In this document: positions 46,101-55,254 of the stretch, piece by piece
How positions within the stretch are numbered: the stretch's first letter is position 1
Layout: each line of letters starts with the position of its first letter
Source: Limnomonas spitsbergensis
Taxonomy: Eukaryota; Chlorophyta; Chlorophyceae; Chlamydomonadales
Assembly (NCBI GenBank): GCA_037349105.1
Contig: JAYJMM010000004.1
Coordinates: forward strand, 5,235,001 to 5,299,000
Length of the DNA stretch: 64,000 bases
Direction: 5' to 3'
The notes under the pieces: generated by a model
What the model was told of the DNA's origin: nothing
The model's input: the letters and a program-made list of their open reading frames with translations, nothing else
The model's database searches: none
Made by a program: the position numbers and the translations under genes

Positions 46101-49100
46101 TGTTCGGACCTTCAGGTGTTCCACGAGTTGGAGAAGGCAATCCAGCTGATCCAGTCTGGATCTGCAGCCGGATCTGGATCTGCAGCAGGATCTGGATCTG
46201 ATTCCATCGCTCTTCGAGACCACAGATCGCTTCAGTGCAACGCTGACGACTTTGAGCGCATGGCTGCGGTCCCACGGTGCAAGGGGGCAAGTTTCAGGTG
46301 AGGAGAGTGTTGCAGGCGGTGGCAGGGGAGGGTACAAAACCTGCCTTTCCTGTTCAGGGTTACGCTGCAGCTAAAACTATGCTTTATTTCAGTTATGCTG
46401 GCGACTGTCCAGGCTTTGATTGAGTGATCAGCTTGGGAACATGGCTGGTGAGGAGCTACACAGGGACTAGCAGGGTGTTTTGTTTGGATAAAAAGCTGTA
46501 ATGTATTGCGCTGCGGCTTACACATGTCCCCGGTTGCATTTCAAATGTATCCCAAATTCCATTTCAGATGCATGTCGAGCAGCATTTGATGCACGTTTGG
46601 ATGTCTCATATGATGTTGTAGCTCGCACATGCGCCCAGTGAAACACATTTTATATTTCAGCCTCTTGTATCCTCCGTTAGTGACAGTGTTGGGGTGTTAC
46701 AGAATGACCACAAACACACGCATGGCGCTTGAACTCTCTGCACACACACAGCATGTGTAACTTCCTTAAGCAAGGCAGGCTGATGTTCAAATCCTCAGTC
46801 TGTCCTGACAGCTGTGAATTTGTGTGTAACAAGTGGGACTTGCCTGTTGCTGTCCTACCTTTCATCCATACCTGACAAGTGCGGGTACAGCTTACCTGCT
46901 GCCCCCCCTATGGACTGACCATACTGATTCAAATTTGAAATTTGAATGCGGCGCAGGAACATGCCCGGTGTGGTCACCAACCTTGACGGCACCTGCTGCG
47001 CCGGACACTGCCACGCCTTCATAACGAAACCGAAACCTGGCAAGCCAGAGTCCAAGTGTGCGTGCTCAGGTGGTGGCACCACGCAGGCCCCAGTCAGGTG
47101 AGGGGGGCTTCACTTGTTTAGGGATCTTAAGGGTGTCCACCTGTCCAGGAAGCTGGGGTCAGGTGAGGGAGGCTGGGGGGCAGGGGGGTACCGTCTTCAT
47201 GATGGCTGAATGAGGTAGGCGTCTTCATAATGGCTGAATGAAGTAGGCGTCTTCATAATGGCTGAATGAAGTAGGCGTCTTCACGATGGCTGAATGAAGT
47301 AGGCGTCTTCACGATGGCTGAATGAAGTAGGCGTCTTCACGATGGCTGAATGAAGTAGGCGTCTTCACGATGGCTGAATGAAGTAGGCGTCTTCACGATG
47401 GCTGAATGAGGTAGGCGTCTTCACGATGGCTGAATGAAGTAGGCGTCTTCACGATGGCTGAATGAAGTAGGCGTCTTCACGATGGCTGAATGAAGTAGGC
47501 GTCTTCACGATGGCTGAATGAAGTAGGCGTCTTCACGATGGCTGAATGAAGTAGGCGTCTTCACGATGGCTGAATGAAGTAGGCGTCTTCACGATGGCTG
47601 AATGAAGTAGGCGTCTTCACGATGGCTGAAAGAAGTAGGCGTCTTCATGATGGCTGAATGAGTAGAGTTTCAGTCACCGCAGAATCACCCGTCAGGGACC
47701 ATGATCAGAATTCCTGCTGCTGGGGGGGGGTACCAATTTATCGTACCCTGATTCGTGTTCATTTTGGCATTGTGAATCCTGACACTTACCGGAGGGTGCC
47801 TGTATGCTTGGCTGCCTGTGGCCGGGCCATCCGAGCGCCATGTTGTTTGGCAACACTGCGTGGACATTGCCATATGTTGATCCTGAATAGAGAGGAGCCG
47901 GAAGAAGCCAAGAAATCCTGCCACTCCACCACATGCACTGAAACCCTGAATCCTCGATCACCTGCCATGCACACTTCAATTAAAAACCTCAACCTCTCTG
48001 CCCCTCGCCCATACCTTGAGCCTCACCCCTTGAGAGACACCTCAGCCATGTACCCTTAAGCCCTAAAACCTCCTGCCACACACCTGAACCATGAACCTTA
48101 ACCCTCGGCAAGTCACCTCAGCCATGTGCCTTAAACCTCCTGCCACACACCTGAACCATGAACCTTAACCCTCGGCAAGACACCTCAGCCATGTGCCCTA
48201 AACCTCCTGCCACACACCTGAACCATGAACCTTAACCCTCGGCAAGACACCTCAGCCATGTGCCCTAAACCTCCTGCCACACACCTGAACCATGAACCTT
48301 AACCCTCGGCAAGACACCTCAGCCATGTGCCCTAAACCTCCTGCCACACACCCTACCTTCTTGTAGGTCCCTGCACCGCTCCAGCCGCGTGGACAACCAC
48401 GACAGGGGGGGCTGGAGGGGCACCGCTCTTGGGGGCTGTGATGCAAAGTCCTACTGGCTGCCCTCTGGAGATCTCATGTGCCCGAGGTGCAAAGAGGGAT
48501 GACGGGGATTGGGGGCACATGCATGGGATGTATGTTAGAAGGATCCCAGAGCAAGAGGTGCATGGGACAGGGGCGGTATATCAACCATTGCATCTCTGAT
48601 GCATACCATGGGATGCCTGGATTGCATGAACGAATCACTCGATTACCAGCAGTGGGAACCGTCAAACGGATTGAACCGTTGTGACATGCTTGATAACCCA
48701 GGGGGGGGGGCCTGCCAGTATTTCCAATTGTCTTACTTATTTAAATGTCATAAGGAACGAACATAACCGCCTAATTGATTTAACCATCTGACATTAGTCA
48801 CCTCCTAACTCCTGTAACTGCCGTGTCAGGCTTTGACCCAGGAGGTATTAACCTACCACCTACAATAGCCAGGAATATTCAGCCAAGAGTGGTGCTAATC
48901 ATACAACCAATGTGAATTGCGTGTCATGCTCCCACCCAGGTGGTGCATCACCTACCAGGGGGGCAAGAGCGGCCGCAAGGGCAGCCGCCAGAGCTGTTTT
49001 GGCCGCGTGTGGCACGACGAAGTGCAGGCGAGTGCAGCAAAAGCATACAAATAGGAGTGAGGAATGGGATATATAATTATATAAGAGAGGGAGAGGTGGA

Positions 49101-51392
49101 AATGCGATTGCGCCGTGGAGCTGTTGTCTGTTGTCACACCTTTATGAATGCACCTGCTTCTCCTCCCCACTCCCAACAGCCCATCTTGCCGTTTCTCCCC
49201 CCCACCCCATCCTAACCCACCCCAATGTTCCCTCCCCACCCACATCCTACCCCGCAGCCTACCGTGGTCACTCGAGCTGAGCCGCACAACCTGCGCATCG
49301 TGCACCCGTGCCAGGACAGAGTGCTGTCCGTCTTGGAGAACAAGCGATGCCAGGTGTGCTGAGAGTGTGAGGGCAGGATGTGAACGCACATAAAGGAGTG
49401 GGGGGAATGAACACGCCTGAAACAGTGAGAGTGGGGTGTGAACAAGCCAAGAATCACAGCTGCCAGATGGTGTGAGGGGGAGGCAGAGCACCCGACATGC
49501 CTGGTGTGCTGTGGGGGGGGATGAACACTGGAACAGCAAGAAACTTATCGCTTGCAGGGAAAGGAGGGGGGGGGGGGGGTGATTGTGCTCCTTCTGTGCC
49601 TGAAAGTTGAAGCTTTTCACATTTGGGGGAGGGGGTGACCAACTGAGCGTGAAATGGGGAACATCCAGGAAGTGCTGTCCCTTGTCCCTTTCTCGACAGG
49701 TCAAAGCTTGATTGTGTAGCAGCACGTTGCTTTTACCTGGTCGTTTATATGTCTTCCTCATGGGCATGCTCCATGCTGAAGTTGGCTGTGAGCTTGAGGC
49801 ACTCCACAAACCCCTCCTCGTCTGTGATTTAAACGCACACATACAGCTTGTCATCTTCCCTTTGATAGGGCTGACCTGAAGGTCCAGCCACTCCAATTGT
49901 TCCACTCCAATTTCCCAGCCTGGAAAATCCCCACTCCACACATGATAACAAGGCTCCCTTCTGCACACTCTGTCAACGCCCCCCCTCGTCTCACCTGTTC
50001 ACACTTCATAGGGCTTCCCCGACTACTGGCCCATGATTGGCCTGTCCACCGGGCAGCGGATCTCCTCCGGATCTGTGCCGGCGCGATACATGCAGGTAAG
50101 GGATCCAGCAGCCACATGGAAGCCATGATTGTACAAAGGCCTGGCGAGGACCCGGGTTCCTAAGCTGCTGGCTGGTGTTTGCGCCCGAGCTGTGGGTGGT
50201 ACATTTGAATGTTGACACAGCAACAACTTGTTCACCTGTAGACAGCTGATCGGCACTCGCTGCCCCTACTGCTACTGCTACTGCTGCTGGCGCCCCTACT
50301 GCTGTTGCCACAGTTACTGACGGCCCTGCTGCCCCTGCCCCTGCTCTTGCTGCTGCCGCACAGATTGGGAATGCGGTGGCGCCGCCCATGGCCCGGAAAC
50401 TGGGCCTGTGTCTTCTCGCCTCTCTGACTCAGCCCTTCACCGGCTTCGGGACCAAAGAGGACGAGTCGGTCCTGGCGATCAGGGACCCGGAGATGGATGC
50501 GGTGAGAGGGGAGGTTCAGAGGAGGAGGCGATAGGGTATGCAAATGTGTGAGCATGGCATCCTAGAAAACAGAACTGGACAGAACAGCCCAGCCCGAGAC
50601 CATATCAGCAGATTAGCTTATTAGAGCATGTTAAAAAAGCAAATTTGCTAGTCAGCTACGCTTGGAGCATGTCGGTGACAAAACGCTACAGAAAAGGAGG
50701 AAACAATAAGGCATGACTGTGCCTTCCTCAACAAAAAACTGTTGGCTTGACGGCGATGCCCCGGTGTTTCAACAGAGCTGGATGGAGGACACTGAGGCCG
50801 AAAGGACAGCTTGCCTCCTGACTTCCAGTCATGCTTGACCTAGGACACCACATCTGCACCTGCCACGCTCAATGTCAAATCAAGCTGCATAGGCCTCCTT
50901 CATGATGATACCAATTTGAAATCCCCACTTCCCTCCTACGTCCTGATCTGCCCTCCTGCTGCTGATGCCTCTGACCTGCAGGCGTACGCTGAGGCGAGGC
51001 GTCGGGGCCTCAATTCCGTTGCTGAGGAGGATGGCTCGGACGCAGCAGCCATGTTGGCTCGCGTCGGCAAGGCGGAGAAAGAAGCCGCACGTCTGACTGC
51101 AAGCATTGTCAAGGAGCACGCCATTGTGCACCAAGCCGTGGGCTTCGCATTGACTGCCGCAGATGCAGCTGCAGGCATTCAGGCGATCAAGGAGGCAGCA
51201 GCAGCAACATCGGGGAGCTCTGCGCTTGCCGTGATCAACAGCGAGGGCGGAAAGAACCAGAGACCAGCGGTAGACGGCAAAGGCACCGGGAGGAAGCGAG
51301 CGGCGGCAGAGGACTCTTCGGCTGGTGCCCCTGCTGTGGCCGCCAAGAAAGCTTGCACGTCAGCGGCAACCGGTCGGGCGAAGAAGGCATGA
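34110..51392 (+). CDS. Chromomethylase-like cytosine-5 DNA methyltransferase (BAH, chromo-like, MTase)
   Basis: About 31 exons, 1298 aa: 34110-34202, 34504-34602, 35592-35693, 36293-36379, 36800-36898, 37624-37730, 38107-38172, 38466-38559, 38903-39000, 39341-39446, 39667-39744, 40160-40293, 40661-40808, 41339-41467, 41810-41926, 42303-42416, 42741-42868, 43313-43511, 43779-43860, 44043-44209, 44473-44579, 44813-44987, 45469-45576, 46116-46297, 46957-47097, 48367-48486, 48940-49027, 49258-49353, 50012-50095, 50364-50501, 50982-51392. The BAH domain is about 99-245. MTase motifs are I (ELCSGAGG, about 256), IV (GGPPCQG, Cys435), VI (MEQV, 477-479), VIII (GRYRVV, about 520), IX ([11 protein letters not shown], about 1057) and X (QIGNAVAPP, about 1116). 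A chromo-like stretch (about 344-410) lies between motifs II and IV, as in plant CMTs, which methylate non-CG cytosines at H3K9me chromatin. DHRSL and KGASFRNMPGV are also CMT-like. About 290 extra residues sit in the target-recognition region. The C-tail is Ala/Lys-rich. Introns after 39744 and 49027 use GC donors. Exons 1-3 are uncertain. Confidence 0.88.
34809..35142 (+). mobile_element. Dispersed element family 2, copy 2
   Basis: Near-identical to 25549-25887. It lies in the intron between methyltransferase exons 34504-34602 and 35592-35693, in the same orientation as the gene. Ends are CATCACTATAAAG and GCACTTAAGCTTCAGAT. Confidence 0.85.
35150..35282. repeat. Pyrimidine-rich short tandem repeat
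   Basis: Three to four units of CCCCTCATGCC(C/T)CATAGTCT(C/T)ACATTCCT(A/G)ACCC, immediately after the mobile element and before a candidate but rejected exon. Confidence 0.75.
37105..37623. repeat. Polypyrimidine tract of about 515 bp
   Basis: Almost unbroken C/T sequence built of CCCCTCC, CTCTCC and CCCCCTC units. It ends at the acceptor CCCCTCAG of methyltransferase exon 37624-37730. All three plus-strand frames are open and proline/serine-rich, which is a composition effect. Confidence 0.95.
38751..38784 (+). pseudogene. Decoy copy of the motif-I exon edge
   Basis: CTTAG|GTACTGAATGACATGG AGCT at 38754-38780 copies the acceptor and first codons of the true exon, CCTAG|GTGCTGAATGTCATGG AGCT, at 38898-38924. 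In the decoy the sequence then diverges and loses the SGAGG codons. Confidence 0.75.
42443..42612. repeat. 42-bp tandem repeat, four copies
   Basis: Units of 42 bp built on GGCTGGAGAACCCGTGTGAA begin at 42453, 42495, 42537 and 42579. They include GGGTTAGGG and lie in the intron after exon 42303-42416. Confidence 0.9.
43058..43092 (+). pseudogene. Copy of exon 43313 edge in upstream intron
   Basis: CAGCTCCCACACGGCCCTGG at 43061-43080, followed by CAGGT, matches CAGCTCCCACACGCCCCTGG followed by CAGGT at 43315-43339, the first codons of the real exon. The copy begins ATATCAG in place of GCAGGTCAG and has no downstream coding continuity. Confidence 0.7.
45249..45468 (+). repeat. Tandem array of copied 3' splice sites
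   Basis: Six units of 34-35 bp, each CCCC(T)TGCAGACATTTGTATCC followed by TGCTGCCCCCCACC, precede the true acceptor CCCCTTGCAG|ACATGGAACG at 45469. Every unit carries its own polypyrimidine run, CAG and the same first four exon bases ACAT. The units lack stops in all plus-strand frames. Confidence 0.9.
47198..47665. repeat. 28-bp minisatellite, about 16 copies
   Basis: Highly uniform units of GTAGGCGTCTTCACGATGGC then TGAATGAA, in the intron after exon 46957-47097. The outer copies carry TAATGG or TGATGG variants. Confidence 0.95.
48061..48356. repeat. 67-bp tandem repeat, about 4.4 copies
   Basis: Units begin CCCTAAACCTCCTGCCACAC and end CACCTCAGCCATGTG. They lie just upstream of methyltransferase exon 48367-48486. 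The first unit reads CCCTAAAACC. Confidence 0.9.
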
Positions 51393-51416
51393 GGGGGCCC
51401 CAATTGACAGCCTGGC

Positions 51417-51535
51417 CGTAGAGGCTTCACCGCCCAGCCGTAGAGGTACAACAGCCTAGGCAGTAGGGGTATGACAGCCTGGTAATATAGGTATGACAGC
51501 CTGGCAAATGAGGTATGACAGTCTAGGTGAGACTG
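51417..51535. repeat. Degenerate minisatellite in probable 3' UTR
   Basis: About four to five units of roughly 28 bp built on ACAGCCTGG(C/T)..(A/T)GAGGTATG, starting 25 nt past the methyltransferase stop. Confidence 0.7.
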
Positions 51536-52078
51536 CTGGCCATGTGTATATGAGACTTGAGCAACCCACAAAGGCCTGTCTGAGCAGAGGTGGCGGCACC
51601 AGGTTGGAGGCATTCTCACGGCCAGGCCTCTGGGTGCAACGTGGCGCACCGTAGGTGGGCCGCCAGGTGCTGTTGTTGCAGCGATGTGTACGCATCCACC
51701 CCAAGAGGCCAGGCAGGGAAAAGACAAGGAAACAGGGGTGCTGTTACTACGGTGGTGCTGTAGGGCAGATCAGCTCCTTTCAAGGGGTTGGGAGGAAGAG
51801 AATGCCGGAATGAATGCCATCTAGGAGTCATCTTGCACGTTGATGCATGAATGTGCCTTGAATTGTTTCATACCTTCATGATTTGCGTTGCGGCGTTCTT
51901 GAGGCACCAGTTTCTAGTTGATATGGGCCACTGGCCATCCTGGAGACTGCCCTGCATTGCATTTAAGTTTTGTTGTCCAATCTTTGGCTAGGGGTTGGCA
52001 TGTCCTAATGCCATGCGCCTTTTTGGAGCCCACTTGATTGTACGACATGCCTCATGCGCATCTTGGCGCCCCAAAGAC

Positions 52079-52083
52079 TGTAA
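52079..52083 (+). terminator. TGTAA poly(A) signal candidate for methyltransferase
   Basis: TGTAA lies about 690 nt past the stop. This would give a long but plausible 3' UTR. Confidence 0.35.
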
Positions 52084-52641
52084 ACATCCTGACAGAGATC
52101 AAAAGGCAAATCAGGGTTGCAATGAGGCTGGATCTTTGCACCTTTTTTTTATGGTCCACTGGGGAAAACGGAACCCCTGGCCCCCCGAGAGCTACGGAAC
52201 CAGTCGGTGTCACCAATGCAGATTGGGGCCGAGTTATGCTTTGACAGCTTTGGATTTCTCAATTTGCACAAAATGTGCTGTTGGGGTAACCTTGGATTCT
52301 GATGGGAAGACGCTGGTTCATAGCATCCCAAGGATCCCATTGACTAATGAAGAGCCTCACTTTGTCCTGCCTGAACACGAACACCCCTGAAGCCCAATGA
52401 GATCGATTGATATGATTCGAGCTCTTCTGGACGGGGGATCGGGGCCAAAAAGGCGGGAACACCGCAGGTAGGCCGGCTTGCAGAAGCAGCGGCTTTGTAC
52501 CTTCCGAATACGGGATTCCTCCAGCAACAGAAAGTAGCATCAATGGAATGATGCCTGTATCCTTGTATCCTTGCGTTCACAACGGCTTCTACCAGCTGCT
52601 CAATTGATGCCCAGTGGGGCGGGCGCCTTGGCAGGACCCCG

Positions 52642-52885
52642 TGAACTTTTGAATGTCAAGTGGAGCCTCACATTTGATGCATGGGACCAGTGTGCGTTTA
52701 CTAGTTAGAGCACAAAATGAAGAAGGACAGACCCAAACACAACCACACACCAGTGGCGTGGAAATGAACCTTTGCCTTATCAATTTGATCATAGTGAGGA
52801 CTGAAGAGGAAAAGCTCCAGTGGCCCAGTCACAAAATATGACGTGGGTGCAAAGCAGAGGCAAAGGGGTGACATTGAGCACTGCC
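52642..52885. repeat. Dispersed repeat family 3, copy 2
   Basis: Partner of 29770-30012. The minus strand again reads a peptide around VPCIKCEAPLD and SCQG. Confidence 0.75.
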
Positions 52886-53221
52886 TAAAGAAAGACAAAC
52901 CTGGGCTCATTCCTATCCTGCCTGGCCTTCTGGTTGCCCCATTACTCCATTTTGTATCCTGCCCTCCACTTTCCTTGTATCCCAACCAGATAATTGGGCT
53001 CGTGGATGTGCTTCTAGGTTGAGGCCCAGGGGTGTTCCCCCATTGCCCTGGAATCCTTCCCAGCTCTCAAGCCGTGCTGCCAAGGCTCAGACGCCTGTCT
53101 AAGAGTTTGGACCTTATGGACCCACGGGCGAATTTCGGGCTGTTATCTTAGCATATAGCTAGTTATAAGTGTTAGTATCACCACATCCAGGGATCATGTA
53201 GCTTCTGCTCGAGTTTATTAC

Positions 53222-54810
53222 ATGTACCTTCCATCTTTACGTGCATATCGTCACATATACCATTTATGCGAGCATCTTCACATGCCTGCATGCCTGTTAC
53301 GCGCGGTGCAAGCGCTTTATGCCGGTGCAGTTTACACGCTCACTGACGGCCACAAGCGCACAGGTCCTGTGCCTTGCACCAGGGGCATCAAACAGGGCTG
53401 TCCCCTGAGCCCCCTGCTCTTCAGCCTTTACCTTAGTGACCTGCCGGCCATGCTCGCAGCCAAGTGCCCGGCAGAGGGCATTGACATGCAGGCGGGGCGA
53501 CAGCTACGCTGCCTGCTGTATGCGGATGACCTCTCCTTGCTAGCCCGCACCCCAGCAGGGCTGCAACGCATGCTTGATGCCTTGCATGAATATGCAGCAC
53601 ATAAACAGCTTCAGGTCAATGTCAGTAAGACAGAGATCATGGAGTTTGGCAGCCGCTTAGCAGCGCAGCGCCGACAGCCAGCCCATGTTTGTGTGTACGG
53701 CCCTGACCGTACCGTGTTGAAGCGTGTCCAAGAATTCAAGTTCTTGGGCATCACTCAGCACGAAAGCGGCGGCTTGAAGAGGGCCATGGAGGGTGGACAG
53801 GCGCCTTTGGCTGCCGAGCTGCACCATGTTCGCCGCATGGCAGCCAAGGTGGGCCTAAGGCGCCATCTTCCAACCCGCATCAGGCTGGCAGCTGTGTACG
53901 CAGCGCCTGCGGCCAACTACAGCGACGTGGTGTGGGCCACCAGCCACCTGCAACCGCGGCAATGTCTCTCCAGCAAAATGCAGTCCAGCTTGCTTCAGCA
54001 CCTACGCCAGGCTGCGGGGCTACCTGCATCAGCCGCCAGTTGGGGAGTAATGAGAGAGCTGCAACTCCAACCACTACAGCGAGACTGGTGGGCCCATATC
54101 CTCCGCTTCTACAATGCAGCGGTGGCACCGGAAGCACAGCAATACATCCCTCTCATGGCTCAAGCCATGGCAGCAGATATGCAGCTTGCAATCAGCCAGG
54201 GCACTGGCGGCCGCACGTGGTGCTCTGATCTGCTAGGTGCATTAGAGGAGCTGGAGCGGGGGGCAGCCACCCCCACCTTGCGCGAGGCAGCAGCTGCCCT
54301 ACAGCGCCTACCCGTCACAGAGGTGTTGGCACTTGTTGACGCAGCCTACGAGCAAGCATGGCTGGACGCAAGCGGCGGTGGGGACCCCAGGGACCCTACC
54401 ACCGAGCACAGATCTGCGGCAACCTACCGCGCCTGGTTCCAGTCCACGGCAGGTGCCGTGCTGGCGCGAGCCCAGAGCCGCACTAGTCAGAGGGAGTGTG
54501 CTTGTGTGCGCACCAATTTGCGACTGCGGCTTGGCGCGATCAGCACTGCTGATACCAGAGGACGGCGCAACGGTCAGCGGTGACAAGCACGCTGCTGCCA
54601 GCGGTGTTGGGCAGGGGGGATAGCGAGGAGGTAGAGGATGCGCTGCATGTGTGCTTCCAGTGCCCTAGTGTCAGGGAGCAGTTACGGGAGCGGGAGTGGG
54701 CAGGTCCCCCGGGCGCTGCCACTAACTTCCACCACTTGTACGAGGCTGAGCATGGGTGGGACGCAATTGCTTTTGTGGACTGTGCTGTGGGCATTATTGA
54801 GGGTTAGTCT
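53222..54810 (+). mobile_element. 5'-truncated non-LTR (LINE) retrotransposon, reverse transcriptase
   Basis: An open frame of 453 codons (53222-54583) encodes a reverse transcriptase. It has QALYAG, GIKQGCPLSPLLFSLYLSDL and the catalytic LLYADDLSLLA, then VNVSKTE and FKFLGIT thumb motifs. The endonuclease and the first RT blocks are missing; the coding similarity fades near 53230, so the copy is 5'-truncated. After the stop at 54583 the C-terminal motif continues in another frame as EDALHVCFQCP (54584-54807), the usual zinc-binding tail of LINE ORF2. The copy is therefore frameshifted and probably inactive. It is unrelated to its neighbours. Confidence 0.88.
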
Positions 54811-55060
54811 CCGGGGTTTCTGAGGCCGATGTCGTTGGCCTTTCCGGCCTTCTCTTTTGGCCTTATTTGTTTTTGTTTGCCCCCTTTTTAGTTTCTTCTC
54901 TTCTCCCTTCTGATCAGTGGAGTGCCCTCGCGGCCAAGCAGGGGTGGGATACGCTTGCTTTCCTGGACTTTTCTTTTCTTAGAGGCTTTGTTGAGGGGTA
55001 GTCTCTGGTGGAACTCAGGTGTTGGACTTGGTCTGCTTAGCCTTTCCGGCCTCTCCTATT
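54747..55060 (+). repeat. Tandemly repeated LINE 3' tail
   Basis: The element's 3' end, GGGTGGGACGCAATTGCTTT to TTGAGGGTTAGTCTCCGG to GCCTTTCCGGCCTTCTC, recurs diverged at about 54940-55058. A third partial GCGGCC-rich echo lies near 55115-55150. Confidence 0.7.
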
Positions 55061-55254
55061 GTTCCTTCCCCCCTCTCTTCCTTTTAGTGCCTCCTTAACT
55101 CCCTTCTGAACATTTGGGCGCCCACGCGGCCGAGCTTTGAGCGGGCCCAGAGGTGTAACGTTATTGACATATACCATATGTCCATATACCATCCCAAGTG
55201 GTTTATTTAACATCTTATTACCTAGACATCACAACTAGGAGTGAGATCCATGCC

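Larger units (their letters stand above)
51393..53221. other. 3' flank of methyltransferase gene and intergenic region
   Basis: No gene recognised. It contains a degenerate minisatellite at 51417-51535, a dispersed repeat at 52642-52885 and, at its end, the truncated start of a retrotransposon. Confidence 0.6.

Noticed and set aside
48952..49968. 338-codon minus-strand open frame
   Set aside because: It overlaps two well-supported methyltransferase exons and has no recognisable domain; it is a shadow of pyrimidine-rich introns.
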